This document shows positions 1 through 12,290 of a stretch of DNA of 64,000 bases, piece by piece. The notes under the pieces are model-generated. The model saw nothing but the letters and a program-made list of their open reading frames with translations. It had not been told where the DNA came from and did not search any database. Positions within the stretch are counted from its first letter, which is position 1. Each line of letters opens with the position of its first letter. This stretch comes from Distichodus sexfasciatus (lineage: Eukaryota; Chordata; Actinopteri; Characiformes; Distichodontidae). The stretch is from positions 1 to 64,000 of the forward strand of contig JAVGVS010000829.1 in NCBI GenBank assembly GCA_032718565.1. Reading direction: 5' to 3'. Position numbers and translations under genes: made by a program.

Positions 1-623
1 CACACACACACACACACACACACACGTACACCACAGATGCCAGTGTCCCAGGGTCTTCATGTATTTCATGCACCATTATTTCCTATCACACACATACTCA
101 ACCATACACACCCACCCACAAACGCACACACCCACACTCTGCTGGCAGCTGTGTAGTCAGTGGGGTTGTTCGCCCATGGTAATGACAGGGGGGCTTATGG
201 GTAATCTGCTGGAGTATCACAGCATGATAGAGAGAGGAAAAAGGGAGGGAGCGAGGGAGGGAGGAGGGAGAGAGTGATGGAGGTGGCAGAGAACGGCAAA
301 CTGATGAATAAACATCAAAAACAAGTGTGTGTCTGTGTTTGTGTGTGAGTGGATGTGTGTGTGCCGAATTGTTGACAGGTGTTAACTCCAACGGGAAAAT
401 GCTGTCTGAATCTCCAACTGTGTGTGCGAGTGTGAGAGAGAGTGTGTGAGGGGCTTATTCGTGTGTGTGTGTGTATGCGCTGCGTGACCTGTTTTATAGT
501 GACCCAACTAATTTTCTCTTTTCATATATGAAAACAAATCTTTTTTATTCTCATTTATAAAAGCAAAACAGTGCCATTATTAAGATTAAGATGGAAGCCT
601 GGGAGCCTGCTGTCATTAAAGTC

Positions 624-665
<42 letters not shown>

Positions 666-2437
666 AAGCGTGTGTGTGTGTTTTAGAGGATGCCTATCTC
701 TCTGATCTCCTCTCATCTCCCTGTCTCATGCTGACTCCTGTTATAAAGTTTTGATTACTTTTCATATTAATTTAATGGCCAATTAAGCAGCAGCACTTTC
801 TCGAAACAATGCATTACCGAAATTGCCACATGACTGCAGGAAAAATGCCACAATATCAAAGTTATTAATTATTGGCCTTTTCATCATGCTGAATAAAACT
901 TAACGCAATCCCTCACTTTCAAACAACGCTCAATCAAGGACTCAGTGTGACAACCGAATAAAACTCCAACAATGCTGAGAATAATATAAAGTTTATATGA
1001 AAACTTCCTGAGAAATGATTGGCCCAACCGTAGATTTGAGCTCACTTTTATGGGTGTGTTGTTGTCGAGTGTGAAGGAGTGTGTGTCTGTGTGTTGCATT
1101 GAGTTTAGCTGTGTGTGTGTGTGTGTGTGTGAGGGGGAGGTTTAGTGACAGGTGATGGGGCTTTTGGAGCAGATAATTGAAAACAGATCTTGAAGGCCCC
1201 TCGTTAAGAAAAGCCAATTTAAATCAACGTTAATTAAAGTGCCATAGTGTAATAAGAATTCTCTCATTACCGCTAATGACGAAGCAGGCTGGGCATACAA
1301 ACACACACACACAAACACACACGCAAACACACACACAAATGTCAATGAACTGATCTCATTCAATCTTCTTCTATTAGAAACAGACTAGGAGGGGTGTGTA
1401 CCATATTTACCAGCTATTAAAGGGACAACATTGCCCCTCTATGATAAAAATCGGAATAGAATTAGACATTGTGGGACCAACAAAAAAGCCTCAGGAGATA
1501 AAACACTGCACTGACAACTCCTGAAGAAATTGCTGTGTGGTGAAAATGGGTAACAAGGAGAAATGATAAATGCTGATGATAGCTGACCCTGCTGCTGCCC
1601 CTGCTGTTAAACTATGAACTTCTGGATTAATGTTAATAGAAATAAAAAAGGAGGAATGAGAAATGAAAGGACAAAGGGGTACAAAAGAAGAATTGCTGCT
1701 GATAAATGTTGCTATACAACAACACCAAGCATTGTTCACCTTCCAGGCCACTAGGGGACACTCTTGTAAGGAACAGGCTAACAATAAGAAAAGTAATAGC
1801 ACAATTCTGCTTAATGGAGACACAAATTGAGAATGACTTTTTAAAAAAAAGATGGATGCCTTTGAGTAATATCTCCTTGCTGAGCTGAAAAATATTTAAC
1901 AGTGTCTCTTTAATAAAAACTGTGGAGGAGTTAAGTGCCCAACAACATGGACACAAGAAGAAGAAGAAGAAACTAGACGAGTAATTTCTGAAGAAAGTGT
2001 GTGATTGCTGTGTGCTGAAAAAAGTAGAAAGGAATAAAGTAGTGAAAAAGGAAAAAAGGAGACGTAACATAAACTAGCTGAGAAACTGTTGAAGGAGTTA
2101 AGTGGCAAAAAAAATGTTTTGGAAAAATAAAGTCAGTAGTTTGAAATATTTGCCCAAAAATGGCAGAGCAGTTTAACATTTCCCCATGGAGGAAAATATG
2201 GAAAAATAGAGAAATAAAGTAAAAGTGAGGCACAGAGTGACTCAAAAGGTGTGAAATTGTAGCTGTTTGCAAGAAAAGTAATAACATGCTTATTCTCAGT
2301 TAGCTGAACATTTTAAGTCATGAACAGTGTCTTAATGACAAAAACTCTGGAAGGTGCTGAGTGTCAAAGAACGTGAGCCGTCAAAATGATGACCAAATTT
2401 CGTAGATTAAGCAATTTCATAGTCTACAGCAATGTAT
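1..2437. other. Gene-free upstream DNA with microsatellites and two unique AT-rich blocks
   Basis: (CA)n occupies 1-25, (TG)n is at about 627-661 and 1,110-1,132, and (CA)n/(AC)n is at 1,300-1,340. Between them, 720-900 and 1,190-1,285 are unique sequence rich in ATTA/TAAT cores. No reading frame resembles a known protein. Confidence 0.6.
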
Positions 2438-3205
2438 AGGGCGACACAGGGGTGATTAGCTTTGTCACCTCACAGCGAGAAGGACCTGGGTTCGATCCCT
2501 GGGTCGGCTGTAGGTTCTTTCTGTGTGGAATTTGTGCTGGCATGGGTTGTCTTTGGGTGCTCCGGTTTCCTCCCACAGTCCAGAAGCATACAGTTCAGGT
2601 TGATAGGTGACTCTGTCAGGTTCATCAGTGATCTGATTAGGATTTGACAGGAAAGGCAGCCGTTAAACAATCTTTCAGCGGCCGGGTTAGGCGGCTGTCG
2701 GACTGCGTCACAATTCAGACAGTGATCTGGTTAGGATTTGAACCGAATGCCTAACTTTCACAGTTCGGTTAGGATCTGGTTAGGATTTAGCAAATTGCTA
2801 CTCGTTAGCCATTAGCCCACGTAGTGTGGTGGTTAACCCAAACGCGGCTGAGAACATGAGTAGATTTAAGAACTCTCTTACACGGTCAGAAGATGGGCCG
2901 GGTGACTCAAATGGCAGAGCGACGCGTCGCGAGAAAATGACTGCTTAAATACCCTTTGAACCGCAACCGGCCGCGTCCCAATCCAACTACCGGCCGCGGG
3001 AATGAGTGCGCGTGACAGACTCTAACTTGCCCATAGGAGTGAATGTGTGTGTATTTGTGTGAGTGTGTGTGTCCTGCAGTGTGTTTGCGCCAGCCCAGGG
3101 TTGGTCCTTGCTTTGCGCCTGTAGGCCCGGGGTAGGCTCCGGTCCCCGCAACCCCAATTGGGATTAAGCGGTTCTGATAATGAATGAATGAATGAATGAA
3201 TGAAC
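2438..3205 (+). mobile_element. Dispersed fish repeat (family B), copy 1, interrupted
   Basis: The head has a TCACAGCGAGAAGG / GGTTCGATCCC tRNA-like B-box region followed by TTTCCTCCCACAGTCC. The tail has TAGGCTCCGGTCC, GGGATTAAGCGGTT and then (AATG)n. The same order recurs at 8,618, 17,878 and 27,768. About 380 bases of unrelated sequence (about 2,656-3,040) lie between head and tail here. Confidence 0.8.
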
Positions 3206-6077
3206 AACTTGTAGGCAGAGTCTGCAAATGTGTGTTGGTGTTGACTACAGTTTTGTGTTTTGTGTCCCAAGTGCTTTTGGGCCTCACATGCACTGCACCA
3301 GTAGTTTTTGAACAGAAGAAACCTGTCTAAAGGAACGATAAATAATGTTATTTACTTATCTAGTATTGAAAATAATCCCAAAATATCATCCGTTTCCAGT
3401 TCTCGTTTTGTTCTCTGAACCGTTTCTAATCCATATTTATATAACGTTACACCCCACAAATATATGAAAAGTGAGAGTGTGGGTGCAGACTTGGAGAAAG
3501 TCACAATGCTTGGTTATTTGAAATATTGTGAAAATGATTGTTTACATTGCCACAGTAAATCTTAATTCATTTGTTTTCGATAACAAGCAGACGCTTCCCA
3601 GAGGCATGCGGGGTACTGTAGTTTCTCTCATTTTTTATAGCTTCTGCATACAAAATCAGAATCGGAATCCCCAAGCGTGTGTGTATGTGTGTGTGTTTGG
3701 GCGTGTGAGAGCTCAGCTGCCGCGCACACTTCCCTCCGTCATCCGTGAAAGTGTGTTCATGGGAACTGGAGAGGTGAGAGCGGCAGCCATATTCCTGATT
3801 AAAGGAGGACTGTAAATTCCGAGCACAGCCAAAGTCCTGTCACAGCCAAATTGAAGTCTGTTTTGCAGCTGTATTACCATAAAGCAGCAGTCAGAGGTAA
3901 GCAGACCGCACACAAACACACACACACACACACACTTCACTTCACTATACTTTTAGGGACATTCCATAGATAATGATCATGATGAGTTTAGTTAAAACCT
4001 AACCATAACCTCAGTAATTAAAGGTGTAGAGTCGGAAATTTGTCTCCAAAAACAGTCATACACACACACACACACACACACAGGTAAATAAAAGTGTATA
4101 AGATAGCTCAAAGTATTTCTACACTTACTTTGGTACTCACTATAAGACTTAAACAGAACACACACGTACACATACATGCACACATACACACACTAGTGTG
4201 TTGAGTTTTTGAAAGCCTCGCTCCTGTCTCGGAATCGGCCATATTTGTACTCGGTCTTGTCACGGATTCGACAAAGAGACCTTGGATTAAATTTCTAAAC
4301 CCCCGAGACTGTAACTCTGAGAATATTACTATAAATGAGCTGATTGGATAACTTATCACTTCAAATGCAACCAATGATGTTACTGCCGACCGTGATTACC
4401 CGCCACGCCCCTTCATACCTTTCATAATTTATTAGTAGAGGGGGCATTATAATGGACCCCATTGTGCACGTTTAGATCACATGTTTCTCAGGTTTCTAAA
4501 ATGTAAAATGTAAAATGTCTCGACACGCTCTCGCCCCACCCCGGTCTCGGCCTCTGCCCTTCAGAGTCTTGGTCTTGTCTCGGTCTCGACACATTCTGTT
4601 CTGTTCTGGTCTTGGTCAGCAATTAGACTCGGTTTAGGTGGTCTTGACTACAACTCTAGATTTGAGCTAAACACAAACACACACACACACACACAGCTAC
4701 TAAATGTATTTCCATGCTTTCTTTGGTTCTTACAGTAAGACCCAATCATTAGATACACACAAACACACACACACACACTGTTTTCTACGGCAGTAATGTA
4801 ATCAGGTTTAGCTGTAGAATTCATCACCGTGATGTAATAGAAAACTGATATTTATTATTTCCAAAGGAATAGAGAGAGAGAGGGAGCAGAATGAGTTTGA
4901 CCTGGGAATGATATACCTTAAATGGGCTGAACTGCAAAGTGTGTGTGTGTGTGCCTGACTTCTGTAAGAGCTGTAACATCGATATAGGTACAGAGTTTAA
5001 CCCTAAATCCTCCAGAGGATCCAAATTCTCCAGTTTGCATTACTAATCATGATCGTTTTCTATTCATGCTTCTGTCTTTTATTTAGATGAGATGCTTGAC
5101 CACAGTGTTTGTGAGCGGTCACATCAATACAGGCAGTAAAATGTTGCTGAATAGAAAGCATTTGAATTGAATTAAGACAGAGAGAACGAGCGAGCGAGAG
5201 AGAGAGAGAGAGAGAGACAGCACTGATATCTGGTCTTTGTGTGAATGTGGAGTGGGTTGTAAAGGGGAATTAAAACCCGATTAGGTTTTCATTTCACACT
5301 CGTTTAGTTGGAATAGAGACTCAAAATTAAGGAGGGTGGAGCTGAAACGCCAGGTTGTCCTTGCAGTAACCCCTCCCTTCCTCCACACCAAACGCAAACA
5401 CACACACATACACACACAAACGTGTGCGACTCACTGGTCATAAAAGGACAGAGAAGCAGAATCTTCCTTCTGTCTTCATTGATTGTATATACACACACAC
5501 ACACACACTTTTCTGGCTCCCCACGCTGCAGTAATTGATTAATTGGACATGAAGCGACAACAGATCCAATTAGCTCACCTTATCATCTCGTTAGAGCAAC
5601 AGCACTCGACAAGCCCCAAAGCATGTCCCTCCCTCCATCACTCTCTCTTTCTCCTTCTCTCTTTCCGTCTACGTCTTTTTCTCGCTTTGACGATAGAACT
5701 GTGAAAAGCAGCATCATTATGACATGTGACAGCGGTTCGTAACGACGCCCGCAGCACAGCCAAGCGACGGATGAAAGCCGCTGTAGAAAACACAGAAAAA
5801 TATTACAATATCGCATTAGAGATATAACCAGGCTATAAGCTATATATATACAGTATACATATATATATATGTATATATATATGCGTATGCCCAGACATAA
5901 TATTTTTCTCATCTCAGCCATCAATTTCTATTTTAGATATCATTTCTGTTTTTATCTGTGCATCTCTCTATCTCCCTCTCTCCTCCTTCTCCTCCTCCTC
6001 TGCCTCCTCTCCACAAGCGAGGCCGCACAAAGCCGTCGTAACGCTTTAATTACGCTGAATAAAAATTACGAGCCGGA

Positions 6078-6108
<31 letters not shown>

Positions 6109-7370
6109 CTCTCCAGCAGGTTGCCTTTAATTGCCTGGTGTTCTAATTCCAGTCCAAGACACTTTCATAAAAGTGTGTGTGTGTGCGAGAGAGAAAGAGA
6201 GAGGTGGGGAAATAGAGAGCGACTTTCAGATGACCTCCTTAATCAATTGACGGCCAATAGCGTAAAGCCGACTGCGGCTTTCTCATTTCTCCAACAGCCC
6301 ACCTTTCGTTCCCTCACTCGTTCTTTCTCTCTTTCCATCGCTGTCTTAATCTGCATTGCCTTTTCCCTCATTTTTGCTTTTCCTCTCTCCTTAATTGATA
6401 AAATAAGCCGTTAAGAGTCTTTCTCTCTGGTATCGCTCTCGTAATCTGCATCACTTTTTAATCTGTTTTTCCTACTGCCTTAAGTTAAACTAACACACAC
6501 CCACACACATACAAACTTGGACAACTATCTTTGTTGGGACATTCCTAACCCTAAGCTCAACCTCAGTAGCCAAATTCATATCTTTTACCTCTAGTTTCTC
6601 AAATAAAACATGTACATTTTGTATAAAGTCAATTTACCTCATGGGGTCCTCTCAAATGTCCCCACAAAGCCATCAAAAACTAATCAAACTAACAAAAGGG
6701 TCCCCACAATGGATAAAAACAAGGGACACACACACACACAGGAAACCTTCACAAAGCTAACTGAAGATCCATCAACTCAAACAGTCTGGCTGATTCCATA
6801 ATCCAGGTTTGGCGCTCAGTGGTTGTTATGGCGACACATGCTCATTACGAGTGTGTGAATGAATATTCGTAGATGCTTTTCCTATTAATATTAGCATAGG
6901 ACATTTTCTAGAAATGTATTGTTTAATTAAATAGAGAGGCCATATCCGCAGCCCAGTCAATCTCATACACACACCCATGTGACCCACACCTCAATAACAC
7001 ACACACTCACACACACACACACTCACTCACTCACACACACTCACTCACACACACACACACACACACACTCTTAGTTATCCTGCATTAGATTTACTATGCA
7101 AACTGAAACCAGACCCATGTTTTTCTGTCTTTCATTCTCTTTTTCATACACATACACACATACACACATTTAGAAGTTATTCTGCGTCCCTGGGACTATG
7201 GGTGGAAAATAGCATTTTTGATAAAATCTGGTGCATTGTGCATCCCTGTTGAAATAAATGAATTACAATTACAATTACATTAGATTTACTATGCAACGTG
7301 ACTCTGTTTCGTTGTGTTATCGTATATATCTCTCTCTGTATTTTTCTGTTTTTTACACATACGCACAAAT
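3206..7370. other. Gene-free upstream DNA, microsatellite-rich
   Basis: Many short (CA)n/(TG)n tracts, a (GA)n at about 5,190-5,218 and an AT palindromic tract at about 5,839-5,882. Unique blocks at about 5,525-5,590, 6,010-6,165 and 6,225-6,290 have no repeat character. 6,525-6,735 is a reverse-oriented copy of the TTAGGGTTAGG-type dispersed repeat. No coding potential is supported. Confidence 0.55.
6525..6735 (-). repeat. Dispersed repeat with degenerate TTAGG core, reverse copy
   Basis: Reading the minus strand gives GGGGAC, GAGAAACTAGAGG, CTGAG and a TTAGG core in the same order as the forward copies at 14,740-14,870, 15,000-15,115 and 35,885-36,165. Confidence 0.6.
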
Positions 7371-7378
7371 CCACATTA

Positions 7379-7445
7379 GGGCAGTTGGTAGCACCACGGT
7401 TAGGGAGTTGGCCCCGTAGGGCAGGAGGGTCCTGGACCGGTTAAG
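7379..7445 (+). mobile_element. tRNA-derived SINE, head fragment
   Basis: GGGCAGTTGGTAGCACC...GGTTAGGGAGTTGGCCCC, the 5' head of the SINE described at 35,114, broken off before the body. Confidence 0.7.
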
Positions 7446-7521
7446 ATTCTAAGGATGAATCATTTTGCCAGGTATGTTGTCACATATAAGGAATTTGCTT
7501 TTGTTGGGGAATTAATATAAC

Positions 7522-7757
7522 AGTTGGTAACGTAACAGGGCGTTTGCCCAGTGATCGGAATGTTGTTGGTTTGAATCCCGGACCGGTAAAGGTACCACTG
7601 AGGTACTCATGAGCAAGGTACTGTCCCCAGGACCTGCTCCAAAAATAAAGCTTCCCACTGCTCTTTCACAGATGGGTCAAATGCAGAGGTCACATTTGGT
7701 TGTGGTGCACCGTGTGCTGTGCTGTGTTCACAATGACAAATAATCACTCACTTTAAT
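7522..7757 (+). mobile_element. tRNA-derived SINE, near-complete copy
   Basis: B-box-like GGTTTGAATCCC, then GGTAAAGGTACCACTGAGG, GATGGGTCAAATGCAGAGG and the tail CACAATGACAAATAATCACT, in the same order as the other copies. Confidence 0.88.
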
Positions 7758-7759
7758 TA

Positions 7760-8617
7760 ACACATAAACACTAAACAAGCCTGTTCTCACGCCAGGTGTG
7801 CTAAAGATGACCTAATTGCATTAACGCGGTTGTAATTAGTCAAGCGAGTGCTGACGTATTGGTCTGGCACGACGTGCTCCGCTCCGTCCAGCCGTTTTCA
7901 CAGCTAAGACTTAATATTATAATGGACCGGCCTCCCTAGAGACCATTATTTAGGACCACACACACTTACACTAACACACACACATATACACACATACTTT
8001 GAGATGCAGATGCAGGTTGAAAGCTGTGTGTCCCTAAATCTATAAATCAAAGCTGTCAGATGGACATACCCCCATCACACACACACACACACACACACTC
8101 AAACAAACACACTCACTCACACACATGTTGTGGAAGGGCAAAACTATACACTCTCAAATGATCTTCCAGCAGCTGCTCTGTGTTGTCATGACGGTGACAG
8201 TGACAGTGTTCATGTCATGTTGTGTAACAATAGTTTAAAGTTTAAAGTCATCAGTCTTTAAAAATTGTCCCAGACTCAACAGTTACTGTGTGTGTGTGAA
8301 ACATGCACAACATGACTGGAATACGTGTCCATAATTTTACATTCGCAATTAGCCTTGTGTGTGTGTGTGTATGTACATGCACCAAGCTAACACTCTCAAC
8401 TGAGTACACACTGCAGTGGGGTTAATGCAGGATCTTACAGGCTGACAGTTGAAGGTCATCGTGATGGTCACTAACACACACACACACACGTGATATCGCT
8501 CTGATTTTCACCCTCGCTCCATCTCGTTCCCCATGAAATTGTTTTTTAAACCTATAAAACATAAGTGGTTCCATGCCAAAATATAGAATATTTAAGATTG
8601 TGAGTCAGATCAATATA
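7760..8617. other. Gene-free; one unique block and (CA)n tracts
   Basis: 7,800-7,935 is unique, with TAATTG/CATTA cores and CpG-containing sequence. The rest is (CA)n and mixed sequence. No coding potential is seen. Confidence 0.5.
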
Positions 8618-9330
8618 TAGGTGCTCCCTCACAGCGAGAAGGTCCTGGGTTCGATCCCAGGTGGAGTTTCTGTGGGGAGTTTGCATGCTCTCCCCGTGTT
8701 CGCGTGGGTTTCCTCCGGGTGCTCCAGTTTCCTCTCACAGTCCAAAAGCTGCACTGCAAAAAATGAAATCTTAACAAGCCAGAAAATCTTAAAAATAAAA
8801 AATGCATTTTGTTTTTTAAAGATTAACTTACTTGACTAAACTATTATGTGTAAGATAAATAATCTAATTTTAAGAAACGTTGGCTACAATGATCTTATTA
8901 AGAAAAATGTACTGATTATAAGAACTTCTTAAAATGAAGAAATTTGTGACAACATTGCTTATTTTAAGAATATTAAAGCTAAAAACATGGAAAAATGGAA
9001 AGATTTTTTTTTGTTTTAAGAGATCTTAACAAGATAAATTTTCTCACTATATTGGCGGATAATTTTGCTTGATTCTCGTACCTTTTGTCTTATTATCCTT
9101 TTCTTTTTCTTATTTTCTGACACTGATTTTTTGCAGTGTGGCAGTATAGGTTAATTGGCCACTCTAAAGTGGCCCTGTAAGCTGTGAATGTGAGTGTGAT
9201 TGTGTGAGTGTGTGTGCCCTGCGGTGTGTTGGCATAAGTTCCCGGGATAGGCTCCGGTCCTCACGACCTTGATAGGGATTAAGCGGTTCGGATAATGAAT
9301 GAATGAATGAATGAATGAATGAATGAATGA
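8618..9330 (+). mobile_element. Dispersed fish repeat (family B), copy 2, split by a MITE
   Basis: The head at 8,618-8,751 (CTCACAGCGAGAAGGTCC, GGGTTCGATCCC, TTTCCTCTCACAGTCC) and the tail at 9,139-9,345 (GGTTAATTGGCC, GATAGGCTCCGGTCC, GGGATTAAGCGGTTC, (AATG)n) are continuous in the other copies. Here they are separated by the element at 8,752-9,138. Confidence 0.88.
8752..9138. mobile_element. 387-bp MITE with 15-bp terminal inverted repeats
   Basis: It starts CACTGCAAAAAATGA and ends TGATTTTTTGCAGTG, inverted repeats with 14 of 15 matches. The AT-rich interior repeats CTTAACAAG/AAGATAAAT strings and has no ORF. CACTGCAAAA termini are typical of fish non-autonomous hAT-like elements (recollection). 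I could not define a clean target-site duplication. Confidence 0.8.
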
Positions 9331-9335
9331 AAAAG
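9295..9335. repeat. (AATG)n microsatellite tail
   Basis: About nine AATG/TGAA units form the 3' tail of repeat family B. Confidence 0.9.
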
Positions 9336-9667
9336 ACAACTAGTTTCTTAGATGTTTTTAGTATTCTAATGCAGGATAACAAGTGTGTTAATAAGTGTGA
9401 GAGTGCATGTGTGTGCATGTGTGTGTGTGTTATTGAGGTGCGGGTCACATGGGTGTGTTTAAGCTTGCAGAAAGAAATTGGGCGAATAGAGGTACAAAAT
9501 TCAGAAAATAAACATGAAGGAGTTAACGAATTAAAGGATGAAGGACAGGAATAGTTGAGAAAGTGCTGAGAGAGGGAGAAAGAGAGGCGGAGAGAAATGC
9601 GACACGTTTGGTGGGAGTGATCCGTGCAGTATGACATCACACTGTCATTCTCTAAGTGCACTAGAGC

Positions 9668-9701
9668 AGGAGGAGGAGGAGGAGGAGGAGGAGGAGGAGA
9701 G
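9668..9701. repeat. (GGA)n microsatellite
   Basis: About ten uninterrupted AGG units. Confidence 0.95.
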
Positions 9702-9950
9702 ATGACATCAGAATATTAATGAGATGGGAATGGACCGCACTGCCCTTTTACTGATGCCAGGCCACGCCCCTTCACCCAGAGCCACCCCCTTTTCTCGTAC
9801 GATGTTCGGCAGCCGTCCATCTCAGGATCAGAATGAAGTTTATTGCCAAGAACGATGTCACATATAAGGAATTAGCTTTGGTTGGTGCATTAATATATTA
9901 AACATGCATCTAATATATATTCTTATATTTAATATACATATGATATGGGA

Positions 9951-10090
9951 CAGTGCGATGGTGTAGTGCAGTGTAAGGGGTAGTGTGATGGTGTTGGCCG
10001 CAAGGTTGCTGATTCAAGTCCCAAACCGGTAAAGGTACTACTGAGGGACTCATGGGCAAGGTACCGTCGCCAAGCACTGCTCCCTGGGAT
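9951..10090 (+). mobile_element. tRNA-derived SINE, 5' part only
   Basis: GATTCAAGTCCC, ACCGGTAAAGGTACTACTG and AGGTACCGTCGCCAAGCACT match the SINE head and body. The copy ends after the CTCCCTGGG segment. Confidence 0.75.
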
Positions 10091-10094
10091 ATAT

Positions 10095-11035
10095 ATCAGT
10101 TATGTCTGTTTTCCTCTCTCAATCTTTCATTCTCCTCTCTCTTTTAATCACCAGAGCTTCTTCTCTTTCTCTTTTGCCACCTCATTATATCGCACTTTCT
10201 TCTCTTTCTCTTTTATTGCTTTCTCAACCTCTCCCCTCACCTCTCTCTCTCTCCTTCCTATATGTCTCTTTTTCCTTTCTTTTCCATGCTTTTTTTTCTC
10301 CCTTTCTTTATGTATCACTACTGTCTTCTCTATCGGTGGGGCCTTATCTCTTTCTCTTTTACCACTCTCTCAGTTTTTCGTTGACCTCTATCTCTCTCTC
10401 TCATTTCTGTACTTCTCTCTCTTGTCTTTCTTTCTCTGTTGCTCCCTCTTATATCACCACTTTCTTCCTTTCATCGTCTCTTTTACTGTGCTCTCAATCT
10501 TGCATTCACCTGTCTTTATTCTGTCATCCCTCCGTGTCTCCCTTGTCTTTGTTCCCTCCTTCCTTATATCACCCCTTTCTTCTCCTCTTTCTATCGCCAG
10601 GGTTTCATCTCTTTGTCTTTTATCGTTTTCTCAATATTTTTCTCACCCCTCCCTCCCTTGCTCCCTCGTTTGAGTATCAAAAGAACAGTTTTTTAAAGAG
10701 CTGAGTAACACACTCGCCATTACGCCGTTATTGAACACACTCCTCAGTCCCTGTGTGTGTGTGTAATCTCCCGGGACGGGAGGTGCACGCTTAACCGGGC
10801 CGATTAAATTTGGTTAAATAAAAGTGGCACATGTGGCCCGTCCTCCTTGCGCTCCTCATCAGAGGCGAATCAATAAAGCCCCTCCTCCTCTTCTCTCTCT
10901 CTTTCTCCCTCTCTCTCTCTCTGCTTCTGTTTCTCCAATCAGTTTGACTCTTTCTCTTTCCATCTTTTCACCTCTCTCACTCTCTCCCTCTTCACTGTCT
11001 TTCTTCCTAGACCTTATACATTAACTTGTGTTAAA
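10095..11035 (+). repeat. Pyrimidine-rich low-complexity tract
   Basis: Almost all C/T with scattered ATATCAC motifs, interrupted by a unique block at about 10,745-10,880. The long open frames here are Leu/Ser/Phe composition artefacts. Confidence 0.8.
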
Positions 11036-12190
11036 GGTTTTATAAGAAATTTTTCTATCTCATTTTCTGAAATCTCTCTCTGACTCCTCTCTTCCTGTCT
11101 CTCTCTTTTGAGTTCTGTCCTTGACTCTCCCTCTCTGATTCTCTCTTTCTGAAACATCTTTTCCTCTCTCTCTCTTTTGTACTTTCTCTTCCCTTGATTC
11201 CGAACCTCTCAATTTCTTTCTCTCTGTCTCTTCCTCTCTGATTCCGTCTCTCTTAAACCTCTTTACTCTCTTTCCTACTTCACCTTGTACATTAAATGGT
11301 GTTAAAGGTTTCTCTCTTCTTTCCTGACTCTCCCCCTCTCCGATTCTCTCTTTCTGAAATCTCTTTGACCTCCTCGTTCTCGCTTTCACGCTCTGAAACT
11401 TCTTTCTGACCTTCTGACTCTCCCTTTGCACCATCTTTACTCTCCTTCCTCCTACACATTGTGTGTTAAATAGTGTTAAAGGTTTTCCAAGAAAAGAAGT
11501 GCACCCATCTCACTCACTTTCTCGATTTCTGTCTTACTCTCCCCAACTGATTCTTTCTGCTCTTTTCCTCTTTCTTTCTCCTCCTTTAAACCACCTTTAC
11601 TGTCTTTCCTCCTTCACCTTGTACCTTAAATAAAGTTAAAGGTTTCTATCTTTTTTACTGACTGTAACTCTCCCTCTCCAATTCTCTCTTTCTGAAACCT
11701 CTTTGGCCTCCTCTTTCTCTCTTCCTCTCTCTGAAACTTCTTTCTGACTTGCTCTCTCTCTCTCTTTTAACACTCTTTACTATCTTTCCTTCCTTCTACA
11801 CCCTGCACATTAAAGTGTTAAACTATGAAAACAAGTCCATCTCTCTCTCTCTCCTGCTCTTTACCTCGTTCTATTTCTCCACGTTTAGTCTTTCCTCCTA
11901 CATGTTGCACATTAGTGTGATCTCTTGATTTCTGTGTCTTTAACTCTCCATCTCTGTCCCTCTCTTTTTGACTTTCTTTCCCTTTTCTCTTTCTCTCCCT
12001 TCTCTCCCTTTAGTCTCCTCACTACATTTTGTACATTAAAGTACATTAAAGAGTGCTAAACTACAAAAACAAGTGCATCGCTCTCTATTTCTTTCTTTCT
12101 CTCTCTTTCTCACCTTTTACATCCCCTTTACAGTCTTTCATCCTACGTCTTGTACATTATATAGTGTTAAAGGGTTTCCAAGAAAGCAAG

Positions 12191-12236
<46 letters not shown>

Positions 12237-12290
12237 CTCCCCTTTACAGTCTTTTCTCCTACATCTTGTACATTAAAGAGTGTTAAAGGT
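11010..12290 (+). repeat. Degenerate tandem array with a 120-180-bp unit
   Basis: The string ACATTAA(A)...GTGTTAAAGGTTT recurs near 11,018, 11,288, 11,460, 11,622, 11,805, 12,035, 12,150 and 12,265, each preceded by CTTTCCTCC/CTACA-like sequence and followed by a CT-rich spacer. A further unit is at 17,450-17,485. Confidence 0.75.
12193..12233 (+). repeat. (CT)n microsatellite
   Basis: About twenty uninterrupted CT units. Confidence 0.97.

Noticed and set aside
7522..7600. Possible tRNA gene, from A- and B-box-like motifs
   Set aside because: No cloverleaf can be formed and the same sequence recurs many times with a SINE body and tail.
10102..10704. 200-codon open frame rich in Leu/Ser/Phe
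   Set aside because: It lies in a pyrimidine tract; amino-acid content is only a reflection of C/T repeats, with no domain or codon signature.
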